Below, piece after piece: positions 8,808 through 16,875 of a stretch of 36,147 nucleotides of DNA. The notes under the pieces are model-generated. The model did no database searches. It worked only from the letters and a program-made list of their open reading frames with translations, and was not told the origin of the DNA. The stretch comes from an uncultured Lachnospiraceae bacterium (lineage in GTDB: Bacteria; Bacillota; Clostridia; Lachnospirales; Lachnospiraceae), in the NCBI GenBank assembly GCA_910584325.1, contig CAJTZH010000018.1:1-36147 (forward strand), written 5' to 3'. The translations under genes and the position numbers were made by a program. The first letter of the stretch is position 1. Each line of letters begins with the position of its first letter.

Positions 8808-10590
8808 ATCGATGAAAGGGTTGAAAAGGAGCTGCCGGTGCGCTGAACTTTCCGGTGCGGATATCGGCCGGGAAGTGACCGTGATGGGGTGGGTTGCCAA
8901 GAATCGAAATAAAGGCGGAATTGTTTTTGTTGATTTGCGGGACCGTTCCGGTATTTTACAGATTATTTTTGAGGAGGAGCATATAGGAAGTGAAGGGTTT
9001 GAAAAGGCAGGACGGCTGCGCAGCGAGTTTGTGATTGCCGTTACCGGAAGGGTAGAGGCAAGGAGCGGAGCAGTCAATGAGAATATCGCAACGGGAAGCA
9101 TCGAAGTGATTGCCAAGGATTTACGCATCCTTTCCGAGTCGCAGACGCCTCCGTTTCCGATTGAGGAAAATATTAACACCAGAGAGGAACTGCGCTTAAA
9201 GTATAGATGTCTTGATTTGCGCCGTCCCGACTTACAGGCCAATATTATGATGCGCAGTAAGGTGGCGACGCTGACGAGGGCGTTTCTCGCAAACGAAGGA
9301 TTTCTGGAGATTGAGACGCCGATGCTGACAAAGAGCACTCCTGAGGGCGCAAGGGATTATCTTGTTCCAAGCCGCGTTCACCCGGGGAAGTTTTACGCGC
9401 TTCCGCAGTCTCCGCAGCTGTTTAAACAGATGCTGATGTGTTCGGGCTATGACCGTTATATGCAGATTGCCAGGTGTTTCCGTGACGAGGATTTAAGAGC
9501 GGACCGTCAGCCGGAATTTACGCAGATTGATATGGAATTATCTTTTGTGGATGTGGATGATGTGATTGACGTAAACGAGCGTCTGCTTGCGTATTTGTTC
9601 CGTGAAGTTCTCGGAGTAAAAGTGCCGCTCCCGATTCAGAGAATGACATGGAAGGAAGCGATGGAGCGGTTTGGTTCAGATAAACCGGATTTGCGGTTTG
9701 GCATGGAGCTTTGCGATATTACGGAACTTGTCAGAAACTGTGGATTCGGCGTATTTACGGGCGCGATTGAAAACGGCGGTTCCGTGCGCGGCATCAACGC
9801 TGAGGGGATGGGAGACATGCCTCGTAAAAAAATCGACGCGCTCGTTGACTTCGCGAAAGGATACGGCGCGAGAGGACTTGCTTATATGGCAATCGGCGAA
9901 GACGGCGCTGTGAAATCTTCTTTTTCAAAGTTTATGACGGAGGAGGAGACGGCCGCCATCGTGCGGGCTCTTTGCGGGAAACCGGGAGATTTACTGTTAT
10001 TTGCGGCAGACAGAAATAAAATTGTTTTTAATGTCCTTGGCGCGCTGCGTCTGGAACTTGCGCAGCAAAAAGGGCTTCTTGATAAAAACGAGTACCGTTT
10101 TGTGTGGATAACGGAGTTTCCGCAGTTTGAGTGGTCCGACGAGGAGGAACGTTTTGTGGCGATGCATCATCCGTTTACAATGCCGATGGACGAGGATTTG
10201 CATCTGCTTGAGAGCAACCCGGGCGCAGTGCGCGCCAAGGCGTATGACATTGTATTAAATGGTACGGAAATCGGCGGCGGAAGTGTGAGAATCCATCAGG
10301 CAGACGTACAGGAGAGGATGTTTGGCGCTCTGGGGTTAGATAAAGAAACGGCGGACGAGAAATTCGGTTTTCTTCTTGACGCGTTTCAATACGGCGTGCC
10401 GCCGCACGCAGGTCTTGCTTATGGGCTCGACCGTCTTGTGATGCTGATGGCAAAATGTGACAGTATCCGCGACGTGATTGCGTTTCCGAAGGTGAAAGAC
10501 GCTTCCTGCCTGCTTACCGATGCGCCGAACGTCGTTGACGAAAAACAGTTAAAAGAACTTTGCATCGGTATTTCTAAGGAAGAGGAATAA
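8800..10590 (+). CDS. aspS: Aspartate-tRNA ligase
   Basis: Class II aminoacyl-tRNA synthetase of 596 residues, the full length of the bacterial type. Order of domains: N-terminal OB-fold anticodon-binding domain (about 1-115), catalytic core with TKSTPEGARDYLVPSR, FRDEDLRADRQPEFTQID (motif 2 region), a GAD insertion domain (about 290-420), and motif 3 in AGLAYGLDRLVML. In the OB fold the region usually read as discriminating or non-discriminating (NRNKGG) carries neither the common His nor Leu, so tRNA-Asn mischarging cannot be judged. The start overlaps the HD-GYP gene by 8 bases and has an AGGAGGAA ribosome site. It is the last gene of the rel operon, followed by a terminator. Confidence 0.96.
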   Translation: MAESMKGLKRSCRCAELSGADIGREVTVMGWVAKNRNKGGIVFVDLRDRSGILQIIFEEEHIGSEGFEKAGRLRSEFVIAVTGRVEARSGAVNENIATGSIEVIAKDLRILSESQTPPFPIEENINTREELRLKYRCLDLRRPDLQANIMMRSKVATLTRAFLANEGFLEIETPMLTKSTPEGARDYLVPSRVHPGKFYALPQSPQLFKQMLMCSGYDRYMQIARCFRDEDLRADRQPEFTQIDMELSFVDVDDVIDVNERLLAYLFREVLGVKVPLPIQRMTWKEAMERFGSDKPDLRFGMELCDITELVRNCGFGVFTGAIENGGSVRGINAEGMGDMPRKKIDALVDFAKGYGARGLAYMAIGEDGAVKSSFSKFMTEEETAAIVRALCGKPGDLLLFAADRNKIVFNVLGALRLELAQQKGLLDKNEYRFVWITEFPQFEWSDEEERFVAMHHPFTMPMDEDLHLLESNPGAVRAKAYDIVLNGTEIGGGSVRIHQADVQERMFGALGLDKETADEKFGFLLDAFQYGVPPHAGLAYGLDRLVMLMAKCDSIRDVIAFPKVKDASCLLTDAPNVVDEKQLKELCIGISKEEE

Positions 10591-10599
10591 AATTTCAGT

Positions 10600-10648
10600 A
10601 AAATGTGCTAAAATGTCTAAAAAATAAGGGCATATTAGCACATTTTTT
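10600..10648 (+). terminator. Terminator of the rel-aspS operon
   Basis: AAAATGTGCTAA (10600-10611) pairs perfectly with TTAGCACATTTT (10635-10646), followed by further T residues to 10648. The loop is 23 bases. The stem is AT-rich, so a dual role as a protein-binding palindrome before the next promoter is possible. Confidence 0.65.
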
Positions 10649-10649
10649 G

Positions 10650-10679
10650 TTGATGAAATTGTATTTTTTGTGGTACAAT
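10650..10679 (+). promoter_or_regulatory. Extended -10 promoter of the chemoreceptor gene
   Basis: TTGATG (10650-10655), an 18-base spacer and TACAAT (10674-10679), with TG at 10671-10672 giving an extended -10. No sigma-D (TAAA...GCCGATAT) flagellar promoter is visible, so this receptor seems to be read by the housekeeping sigma factor. Confidence 0.65.
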
Positions 10680-10719
10680 GTAGAGAGTGTTATTTTACAT
10701 AGTAAAGGAGTGGATACGT

Positions 10720-13230
10720 TTGGAGAAGCAGAATGAAGTTGAGGGCGTTGTGAATGATACAATCGTACAGGGCAATGCAGAGTTAATGGAGAACGTAGAC
10801 GCTGCAGAGAACATGGATGCTGCAGAATATGTGGAGAATATGCAGGAGACGGACAGTACGGATGCAACAGGTTACAAAGACGGTGACATTAGTGGCAATG
10901 AACAGGAAGAGTGCTGTTCGGACAGCACAGAGGAACAGGAAGATAATCGTACCGACAATTTCGGGGAACAAGGAGCGGACGGTTTTGACGGTACAAAACA
11001 GAATGAAACAGGTTTGGACGGCGTAGAAAGCGAAGGTACGGCAGGTATTGTGAATCCGGAACAGCAGGGGGCTTCTTCTGATACTCTGCTGAATACGCTG
11101 TCGGAAGATTTAGAGGCAAAGAAAGAGGCGGTTCTTGGTAAAGCGCAGGAGTTATACAGTGAAGCGGAAGAACTGAAGAACGATATTATCGAGGCAAAGT
11201 CGGGATTTAAGATTAGGAAGATTAACACAATTAAGTTTAAGTTAATCTGTGGTTTTGTGATTCCGCTTGTGCTGATTATTGTTCTTGGCATCGTTTCTTA
11301 TCAGACGGCTTCGAAAGCGATTATTTCCAGTTATGAAGAGTCAACGGGCTCGACGATTATCAAGACGGCGGATTACTATGATTTGATGTTTAATAATATT
11401 GAGTCGGCAAGCCGGGAAATGATTAGCAATACGGAAGCAAAGAACTATTATTCAAAAATGTACAAGTCGGATATTGCAGCGGAAGGTACGGCATACAATA
11501 CAATCGGTCAGTATTACCGTTCGATTACAATCAGCAATGCCGTGATTAAGAACATATTTGTCATATGTAATTACGGTAAGCCGATTGTCACGGCGGCAAT
11601 ACAGGATGAAAATATGCTTCCTGAGAAGTTCTTAGGCTCGGAGGAAGCGGCAAAGATAGATGAGGAAAAGCTGGTGTGGGCGAGCAGGCGTCCGACGCTT
11701 GACGCCTTAACGACGCCGAATTATGGTCTTACTCTGGAAAGACTGTTTTACGCGAATTCCACCAAGAGCTGTGGCTATTTAATTCTCGATGTTGACAAAG
11801 ATATGGTGACGCAGCCGGTTCTTGATTTGGATTTTGGTAAAGGAAGCGTTGTTGCTTTGATTGCGCCGGACGGCGGTGAGATTAATAATGCCGAGGACGG
11901 CAGTACATATTTTACGGGTCAGGACTTTTTTGAAGAACTGCTTGCAAACGAAGAACTGGTTGACGGATATGAGTATGTTCACGGCGGTGACAGGCTGTTC
12001 ATTTATTCGAAACTGGAATCAGGCTTTACGGTCTGTGCGCTTGTTCCGAAGAATATTATTACGGCACAGGCATCTTCCATTTTAATTGTAACGGTTATCA
12101 TCGTGATTATTGCGTTTATTATTGCGCTCGGTGTAGGCGGCGTGCTGGCGCTGGGAATTGATACGTCCATTCATATCATTATGAAGAAACTTGGTGAAGT
12201 TGCGGACGGTGATTTAACGGCTCATGTACGGGTACGCCGTAGAGATGAGTTCGCCGTACTGGCAGGCAGTATTAATAATATGATAACGAAGACAAAAGAG
12301 ATGGTTGAAAATTCATCGAAGATTTCGAAACAGGTCAGTGATTCTGCCGAGCATGTTACAGATAATACAAGGGTTATTCTTGACGGAACGAGAAATATAA
12401 CCGATGCGGTCAATGGAGTGGAACAGGGCATCATTCAGCAGGCATCCGATTCTGACGACTGTATGAGACAGATGGACGTTCTGGCAGAGCAGATTCATGT
12501 AGTTGCGGAAAATGCGGAACATATTTCAAAAGTTGCGGACAGCGCCATCAAAGTCGTGGGAGAAGGATTGTCGTCCATTGACGAATTGAAGGAGAAAGCA
12601 AAAGATACCGCTAAGGTAACTTCGGAGGTTATTATAGGGATTGAGTCTTTGGAGACTGCTTCTCAGAAAATCGGCAGTATTATTGCCGCAATTAACGAAA
12701 TTGCGGACCAGACGAGTCTTCTTTCACTGAATGCTTCTATTGAAGCGGCAAGAGCGGGAGACGCCGGAAGAGGCTTTGCGGTTGTTGCCGATGAAATCAG
12801 GAAACTTGCAGACCAGTCGGCACAGTCGGCACACCAGATTAAAGTGATTGTTGATGATATTGAACATCAGACGAGAGAGACTGTTGAGATTGCAAAGAGG
12901 GCGGAGGACATTGTCGATTCACAGGATGCGTCTTTGGAGCAGACAGTCGTAGTATTTAACCAGATAGAGAGACAGGTAGAAAGTCTTGCAAAGAGCCTTG
13001 GAAGCATCCAGGGCGGAATGCGTGATATTGATTCGGCAAAGAACGAGACGCTTAATCTGATTCAGAGCATTTCTGCGGTTGCGGAAGAGACGACCGCGGC
13101 AGTGGAGGAAGTGACCGCTACGGCGGAGCGGCAGCTTGAGGCTGTAGAGCAGCTCAATGACGAGGCAGGAGAGCTTTCCGGCAATGCACAGCATCTGATT
13201 GATACAATCAGCGCATTTAAAATTGATTAA
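10720..13230 (+). CDS. Methyl-accepting chemotaxis protein with acidic N-terminal tail
   Basis: Membrane chemoreceptor, 836 residues from a TTG start at 10720. That start was chosen because AAAGGAG (10704-10710) lies 9 bases upstream; an earlier ATG at 10687 has no ribosome site and falls next to the -10 box. Layout: a cytoplasmic N-terminal tail (1-173), TM1 (about 175-198), an extracytoplasmic Cache-like sensor region (about 199-450), TM2 (about 452-478), HAMP, then a coiled-coil signalling domain with the conserved tip ADQTSLLSLNASIEAARAGD and FAVVADEIRKLA. The tail is odd: residues 1-125 carry 34 Asp/Glu and only 4 Lys/Arg, with repeated ENVDAAENMDAAEYVENM-like text. Receptors normally begin a few residues before TM1. 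No CheR-binding pentapeptide is seen at the C-terminus. The ligand is unknown. Confidence 0.92.
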   Translation: MEKQNEVEGVVNDTIVQGNAELMENVDAAENMDAAEYVENMQETDSTDATGYKDGDISGNEQEECCSDSTEEQEDNRTDNFGEQGADGFDGTKQNETGLDGVESEGTAGIVNPEQQGASSDTLLNTLSEDLEAKKEAVLGKAQELYSEAEELKNDIIEAKSGFKIRKINTIKFKLICGFVIPLVLIIVLGIVSYQTASKAIISSYEESTGSTIIKTADYYDLMFNNIESASREMISNTEAKNYYSKMYKSDIAAEGTAYNTIGQYYRSITISNAVIKNIFVICNYGKPIVTAAIQDENMLPEKFLGSEEAAKIDEEKLVWASRRPTLDALTTPNYGLTLERLFYANSTKSCGYLILDVDKDMVTQPVLDLDFGKGSVVALIAPDGGEINNAEDGSTYFTGQDFFEELLANEELVDGYEYVHGGDRLFIYSKLESGFTVCALVPKNIITAQASSILIVTVIIVIIAFIIALGVGGVLALGIDTSIHIIMKKLGEVADGDLTAHVRVRRRDEFAVLAGSINNMITKTKEMVENSSKISKQVSDSAEHVTDNTRVILDGTRNITDAVNGVEQGIIQQASDSDDCMRQMDVLAEQIHVVAENAEHISKVADSAIKVVGEGLSSIDELKEKAKDTAKVTSEVIIGIESLETASQKIGSIIAAINEIADQTSLLSLNASIEAARAGDAGRGFAVVADEIRKLADQSAQSAHQIKVIVDDIEHQTRETVEIAKRAEDIVDSQDASLEQTVVVFNQIERQVESLAKSLGSIQGGMRDIDSAKNETLNLIQSISAVAEETTAAVEEVTATAERQLEAVEQLNDEAGELSGNAQHLIDTISAFKID

Positions 13231-13251
13231 TCCCAATCAGTATGTTATAAT
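13223..13251 (+). promoter_or_regulatory. Sigma-A promoter of glyA
   Basis: TTGATT (13223-13228), a 17-base spacer and TATAAT (13246-13251), with TG at 13243-13244 (extended -10). The -35 overlaps the last codons of the chemoreceptor gene, so glyA has its own promoter with a leader of about 30 bases. Confidence 0.8.
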
Positions 13252-13285
13252 AGTTTAAATTTTTGTTTTTAACTGGAGGTTAGTT

Positions 13286-14524
13286 ATGTATTCTTTTGAA
13301 GAAATCGCCGGATTTGACCCGGAAATTGCAGCCGCGATGAATGATGAGCTTTCTCGTCAGAGGAGCCACATTGAGCTGATTGCATCGGAGAATTTTGTAA
13401 GCAAGGCTGTTATGGCGGCTATGGGAAGTCCGCTGACTAATAAGTATGCGGAAGGGTATCCTGCAAAGCGGTATTACGGCGGATGTGAATATGTCGACGT
13501 GGTTGAGAATCTCGCAATCGACAGGGCAAAGGAATTGTTTGGCTGTGATTATGTGAACGTTCAGCCGCATTCCGGCGCGCAGGCAAATATGGCGGTATTT
13601 TTCGCAGTATGTAAACCCGGAGATACAATTATGGGTATGAATCTCGCCCACGGCGGTCATTTGTCCCATGGTTCGCCGGTCAATATGTCGGGAAGTTATT
13701 TTAATATTGTACCTTACGGTGTGAATGACGAAGGGTTTATTGATTATAATGAGCTGGAGAGAATCGCGCTCGAATGTAAGCCGAAGATGATTATTGCGGG
13801 AGCAAGCGCTTACGCGAGAGAGATTGACTTTAAGAAGTTCCGTGAAGTATGCGACAAAGTAGGAGCGGTTCTGATGGTTGATATTGCGCATATTGCCGGT
13901 CTTGTTGCGGCAGGCGTACATATGAGCCCTGTTCCGTATGCCGATGTCGTTACAACAACGACGCATAAGACGCTTAGAGGACCAAGAGGCGGTATGATTA
14001 TGGCAACCGCCGAGGCAAATGAGAAATATAATTTCAACAAGGCTGTCTTTCCGGGTATTCAGGGCGGACCGCTGATGCATGTGATTGCTGCGAAGGCAGT
14101 GTGCTTCAAGGAAGCGCTTGCGCCGGAATTTAAGGTGTATGCGCAGAATATTAAAGAGAATGCGCAGGCTTTGGCGAAAGGACTGACCGACAGAGGATTT
14201 GATTTGGTATCGGGCGGTACGGACAATCATCTGATGCTTGTGAATTTAATCAGCAAGGGTAAAACCGGTAAGGAAGTGGAGAAGCTTCTTGATTCTGTTA
14301 ATATTACATGTAACAAGAACGCGATTCCAAACGACCCTGCAAAGCCATTTGTTACAAGCGGCATCAGACTCGGTACTGCGGCGATTACGACAAGAGGATT
14401 TATGCCTTCTGAGATGGATACCGTTGCGCAGGCGATTTCACTTGCCGTTGACGATGTGGAAAAGAACAGGGATGAAGCGATGAAGCTTGTTAAGGAGCTT
14501 ACGGATAAGCATCCGTTGTATTAA
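13286..14524 (+). CDS. glyA: Serine hydroxymethyltransferase
   Basis: PLP enzyme that converts serine and tetrahydrofolate to glycine and methylene-tetrahydrofolate, the main one-carbon source. The 412-residue length is normal. The PLP lysine is Lys228 in VVTTTTHKTLRGPRGG; the N-terminal SRQRSHIELIASENFVS and the YAEGYPAKRYYGGCEYVD stretch (54-71) are characteristic. The ribosome site is TGGAGG before the ATG at 13286. It has its own promoter and a terminator after it, so it is monocistronic. It links to the serC and serA genes 17 kb downstream, which make its substrate serine. Confidence 0.98.
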   Translation: MYSFEEIAGFDPEIAAAMNDELSRQRSHIELIASENFVSKAVMAAMGSPLTNKYAEGYPAKRYYGGCEYVDVVENLAIDRAKELFGCDYVNVQPHSGAQANMAVFFAVCKPGDTIMGMNLAHGGHLSHGSPVNMSGSYFNIVPYGVNDEGFIDYNELERIALECKPKMIIAGASAYAREIDFKKFREVCDKVGAVLMVDIAHIAGLVAAGVHMSPVPYADVVTTTTHKTLRGPRGGMIMATAEANEKYNFNKAVFPGIQGGPLMHVIAAKAVCFKEALAPEFKVYAQNIKENAQALAKGLTDRGFDLVSGGTDNHLMLVNLISKGKTGKEVEKLLDSVNITCNKNAIPNDPAKPFVTSGIRLGTAAITTRGFMPSEMDTVAQAISLAVDDVEKNRDEAMKLVKELTDKHPLY

Positions 14525-14549
14525 TCAGGTGATAGAATAGTAGAAACAG

Positions 14550-14586
14550 ACGTCCCCTTTGGTATGATGCCGAAGGGGATGTTTTT
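14550..14586 (+). terminator. Terminator of glyA
   Basis: ACGTCCCCTT (14550-14559) pairs with AAGGGGATGT (14573-14582, one G-T wobble), followed by TTTT. GC-rich stem, 13-base loop, 26 bases after the glyA stop. Confidence 0.85.
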
Positions 14587-14613
14587 CAATAAAACGCAAA
14601 GCGAGGCGACAAT

Positions 14614-15162
14614 ATGGAATTAAGATTTAGGGAACGGCTTGCGGGGCATTTTAAAACGATTACCCATCATAAACTGTTGGTGATGAAATACTGTTTTCGG
14701 GCGGGACTTTACAGACAGGGACTGCTGCATGATTTGTCAAAGTATATGCCGTCGGAGTTTTTTGCGGGTGTGAAGTATTATCAGGGCTATCGAAGCCCGA
14801 ATAACGCCCAGAGAGAGGCGGAAGGCTGTTCGCCGGCATGGCTGCACCATAAAGGAAGAAATAAGCATCATTTTGAATACTGGATTGATTATCCAGGTAA
14901 AGACAGCGGGAATACGCAGCTTGCCGGTATGCCTATGCCGAAACGCTACGTGGTGGAAATGTTCTGCGACCGTCTTGCGGCAAGCAGGACTTATAAAAAG
15001 GAGGACTATACCGATAGAAGTCCGTTAGAGTACTATTTAAAAGGGAAAGGACATTATGTCATGCACCCGGACGCCGAGAGGCTTTTGTACCGGCTGCTCT
15101 TGATGCTGTCGCAGCACGGTGAGCGTTATACGTTCCGGTATATACGCAGGAATGTGCTGTAA
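14614..15162 (+). CDS. DUF5662 family protein
   Basis: A soluble protein of 182 residues, rich in His, Tyr and Arg. The pattern matches, from memory, the DUF5662 family common in Lachnospiraceae: an N-terminal KTITHHKLLVMKYCF, then GLLHDLSKYMPSEFF (about 37-51) and AWLHHKGRNKHHFEYWIDY (about 75-93). The LHDLSK and HHKGRNKHH clusters could form an HD-like metal site, but no activity is established for the family to my knowledge. The ribosome site is GCGAGGCGAC before the ATG at 14614. The downstream ORF is in the same frame, separated by the stop at 15160-15162 and 36 bases. Confidence 0.8.
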   Translation: MELRFRERLAGHFKTITHHKLLVMKYCFRAGLYRQGLLHDLSKYMPSEFFAGVKYYQGYRSPNNAQREAEGCSPAWLHHKGRNKHHFEYWIDYPGKDSGNTQLAGMPMPKRYVVEMFCDRLAASRTYKKEDYTDRSPLEYYLKGKGHYVMHPDAERLLYRLLLMLSQHGERYTFRYIRRNVL

Positions 15163-15198
15163 AATCTTTTCTGTGCGGAACATGAATACACGGCAGGC

Positions 15199-15780
15199 GT
15201 GGCAGATACCGTTGCCGTAGCAAATGCGGTTTTGACGCCGGAGCAGTTAGAGCTTATAAATCATGGCGAAACCATAGAGATTCGCATTGATGTCAAAGAT
15301 ATTTCCAATCAGGTGCCGGAGCAGGACAAGAAAATCATAGAAAACGGTATCAAGGAGTATCAGAAAGAAGCGCCGGGACTTGTGCTTGGTATGTATGTTG
15401 ACATTTCCATGTTTATTAAGATTGGGGAAGGAGACTGGAACGCAATTACCGAAGCGGAAGAACCGATAGAAATCATTATCGGGATTCCTTTAAAGCTGCA
15501 GGAAAAAGGCAGGACATATTATATTATCCGGGCGCATGGCGGCGTCCATACCTTTATGAATGATATGGACGATAATCCGGACACTATCACAGTCAGTACG
15601 GAACTGTTCTCAAGCTATGCGATTGCTTATGTGCAGATGGAGGAGACGGGCCATAAATGCAGTCTTTGTCATATCTGCCCGACGTTTTTAGGTATCTGCT
15701 GCTTTTTGTGGCTGGCGGTTATCATACTTATAATAATGATTGCGTCGTTAATCCGGTATAAAAGGAAAGAACAAGATTAG
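15199..15780 (+). pseudogene. 3' remnant of a cell-surface protein gene (or small GTG-start membrane protein)
   Basis: 193 residues from a GTG that lacks a convincing ribosome site. The body (DKKIIENGIKEYQ...GMYVDISMFIKIG, then PIEIIIGIPLKL, YYIIRAHGG and ELFSSYAIAY) resembles the terminal module of large Lachnospiraceae surface proteins. It ends with one hydrophobic anchor (about residues 163-186) and a basic tail RYKRKEQD, the normal C-terminus of such proteins. There is no signal peptide at the N-terminus, so the protein as written would not be exported with its module outside. The simplest reading is that the 5' part was deleted when DUF5662 came to lie next to it. Whether a short product is still made is unknown. 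Confidence 0.55.
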
Positions 15781-16063
15781 GAAACAGTTTATAAGTTATT
15801 CTCTGCCAAAGCGGGCAGGTCCCGCTTTGGCAGAGTAAAAAAGCCCATCGCATGATGTTATGTCTCATGCATCAGTTCCGGCAGCAATTTTACGCCCGGT
15901 ACGATAGTCTCAATTCATTCTGTATAAAATCATTTCTTCTTTTGAAAAAGTTAGAAATCATCGGACTTTTATTCCGCCTCGATAAATCTTTCGCCTGAAT
16001 TTGAATTCGGTTTGTCAAATAGTTTCCGTTTGATGGCTCTCATTAAAAATAGTGATTAATGTG
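15781..16063. other. Intergenic region before the fatty-acid operon
   Basis: A stretch with no convincing gene. It holds the perfect inverted repeat at 15801-15835. The rest (15836-16063) is AT-rich and broken by stops in all frames. A few short minus-strand open stretches (for example 15858-15914) read like protein but are under 25 residues and lack ribosome sites, so this may be decayed coding DNA. Confidence 0.6.
15801..15835. repeat. Perfect 15-bp inverted repeat (hairpin)
   Basis: CTCTGCCAAAGCGGG (15801-15815) and CCCGCTTTGGCAGAG (15821-15835) are exact reverse complements around a 5-base loop CAGGT. The stem is strong, but neither side has a T-run in the direction needed for a standard intrinsic terminator. 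It begins 21 bases after the surface-protein remnant stop, so it may be a terminator without a T-tail, or a protein-binding site. Confidence 0.85.
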
Positions 16064-16092
16064 TTGACAATCTTTTTTTTTGCGCTTATAAT
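16064..16092 (+). promoter_or_regulatory. Consensus sigma-A promoter of the fatty-acid operon
   Basis: TTGACA (16064-16069), exactly 17 bases, and TATAAT (16087-16092). Both hexamers are perfect consensus, so the promoter should be very strong unless repressed. The operator-like palindrome starts 9 bases further on. Confidence 0.93.
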
Positions 16093-16100
16093 AGCTTCAA

Positions 16101-16132
16101 TATATTTAGTTAAATATATTTAGATAAAATTA
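16101..16132 (+). promoter_or_regulatory. Probable FabT/MarR operator of the fatty-acid operon
   Basis: TATATTTAGTTAAATATA (16101-16118) is a palindrome with perfect 8-bp arms around GT. A second, imperfect copy TATATTTAGATAAAATTA starts 14 bases later (16115-16132), overlapping the first. It sits over the expected transcription start, where repressor binding would block initiation. The MarR-family gene ending this operon is the natural candidate to bind it; FabT proteins are known to repress fab operons. The palindrome is seen; the protein partner is inferred. Confidence 0.7.
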
Positions 16133-16152
16133 TTGAAATTGGAGGAATGGAT

Positions 16153-16383
16153 ATGACATTCGATAAAGTAAAAGAAATTATTGTGGAAACAATTAACTGC
16201 AATCAGGAGAACGTGACGCCGCTGGCCAATTTAAAGGATGATCTGGAAATGGATTCATTGGATGCGGTTGAACTGAATATGGCACTGGAGGAAGCATTTG
16301 ACCTGTCAATTCCGGACGAAGACCTGATGTCGTTTGTGACGGTAAAAGACATCGCGGACTATATTGACAGTCATCTTGAGTAA
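16153..16383 (+). CDS. acpP: Acyl carrier protein
   Basis: Small acidic carrier of 76 residues that holds growing acyl chains on a phosphopantetheine arm. The attachment serine is Ser35 in MDSLDAVEL; the four-helix ACP pattern and the C-terminal VKDIADYI are clear. The ATG at 16153 was chosen over the ATG at 16147 because the ribosome site GGAGG (16141-16145) is 7 bases from the former and only 1 from the latter. It is the first gene of the 13-gene operon, directly behind the promoter and operator, so ACP is made from the most promoter-proximal position. accB follows after 11 bases. Confidence 0.97.
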   Translation: MTFDKVKEIIVETINCNQENVTPLANLKDDLEMDSLDAVELNMALEEAFDLSIPDEDLMSFVTVKDIADYIDSHLE

Positions 16384-16394
16384 AGAGGGAAATT

Positions 16395-16868
16395 ATGGAT
16401 ATCAAAGAAGTCTATAAACTGATGGGCGTTTTTGAGGCGTCTAATATTTCGGAGCTTGCTCTGGAGCTGGAAGGCATGAAAATAGCGCTGAAAAAAGCGG
16501 CAGGTGAGAAAGAGGCGGGTCAAAAAACAGCGTTTGCGGCAGTGAAAGTGGACGAAGCGCAGGAAAACGCGACGGGTACGCAAAGTATGAAAAGCGTAGA
16601 ACAGACGGAGAATGATGGTGAAATTCTGATAAAAGCTCCGCTTGTGGGAACATTTTACAGAGCGGCGTCTCCTGAAGAAACACCGTTTGTCGTTGTCGGA
16701 CAGCAGATAAAAAAGGGCGATGTGGTTGGAATTATTGAGGCAATGAAGCTGATGAATGAAATCACAGCGCCAGAGGACGGCACCGTTGTGGCGATTGAAG
16801 TAAAAGACGGCGACATGGCGGCGTACGACCAGGTGCTTATCAGGCTTGCTGCGGCAGGGCAGAAATGA
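16395..16868 (+). CDS. accB: Acetyl-CoA carboxylase biotin carboxyl carrier protein
   Basis: BCCP subunit of acetyl-CoA carboxylase, 157 residues. The biotinylated lysine is Lys118 in IIEAMKLMNEI, inside a C-terminal biotinyl domain (about 78-153). The N-terminal part (1-30) is the usual subunit-contact region, joined by a low-complexity Ala/Glu/Lys linker (31-75). A LIKAPLVGTFYRAASPEETPF stretch, containing the thumb-like insertion of AccB-type domains, confirms the acetyl-CoA carboxylase type rather than a pyruvate or decarboxylase carrier. It lies between acpP (11 bases) and accC (7 bases). Confidence 0.96.
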   Translation: MDIKEVYKLMGVFEASNISELALELEGMKIALKKAAGEKEAGQKTAFAAVKVDEAQENATGTQSMKSVEQTENDGEILIKAPLVGTFYRAASPEETPFVVVGQQIKKGDVVGIIEAMKLMNEITAPEDGTVVAIEVKDGDMAAYDQVLIRLAAAGQK

Positions 16869-16875
16869 GGTAATC

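Noticed and set aside
10591..10719. Flagellar sigma-D promoter for the chemoreceptor
   Set aside because: No TAAA-15-GCCGATAT pattern; a sigma-A-like extended -10 promoter is present instead.
15858..15914. Short minus-strand stretch reading like a protein C-terminus (IVPGVKLLPELMHET)
   Set aside because: Only 18 codons between stops, no start or ribosome site; at most a trace of a decayed gene.
16147..16152. ATG at 16147 as the acpP start
   Set aside because: Only one base after GGAGG; the ATG at 16153 has normal spacing and gives the usual ACP N-terminus.
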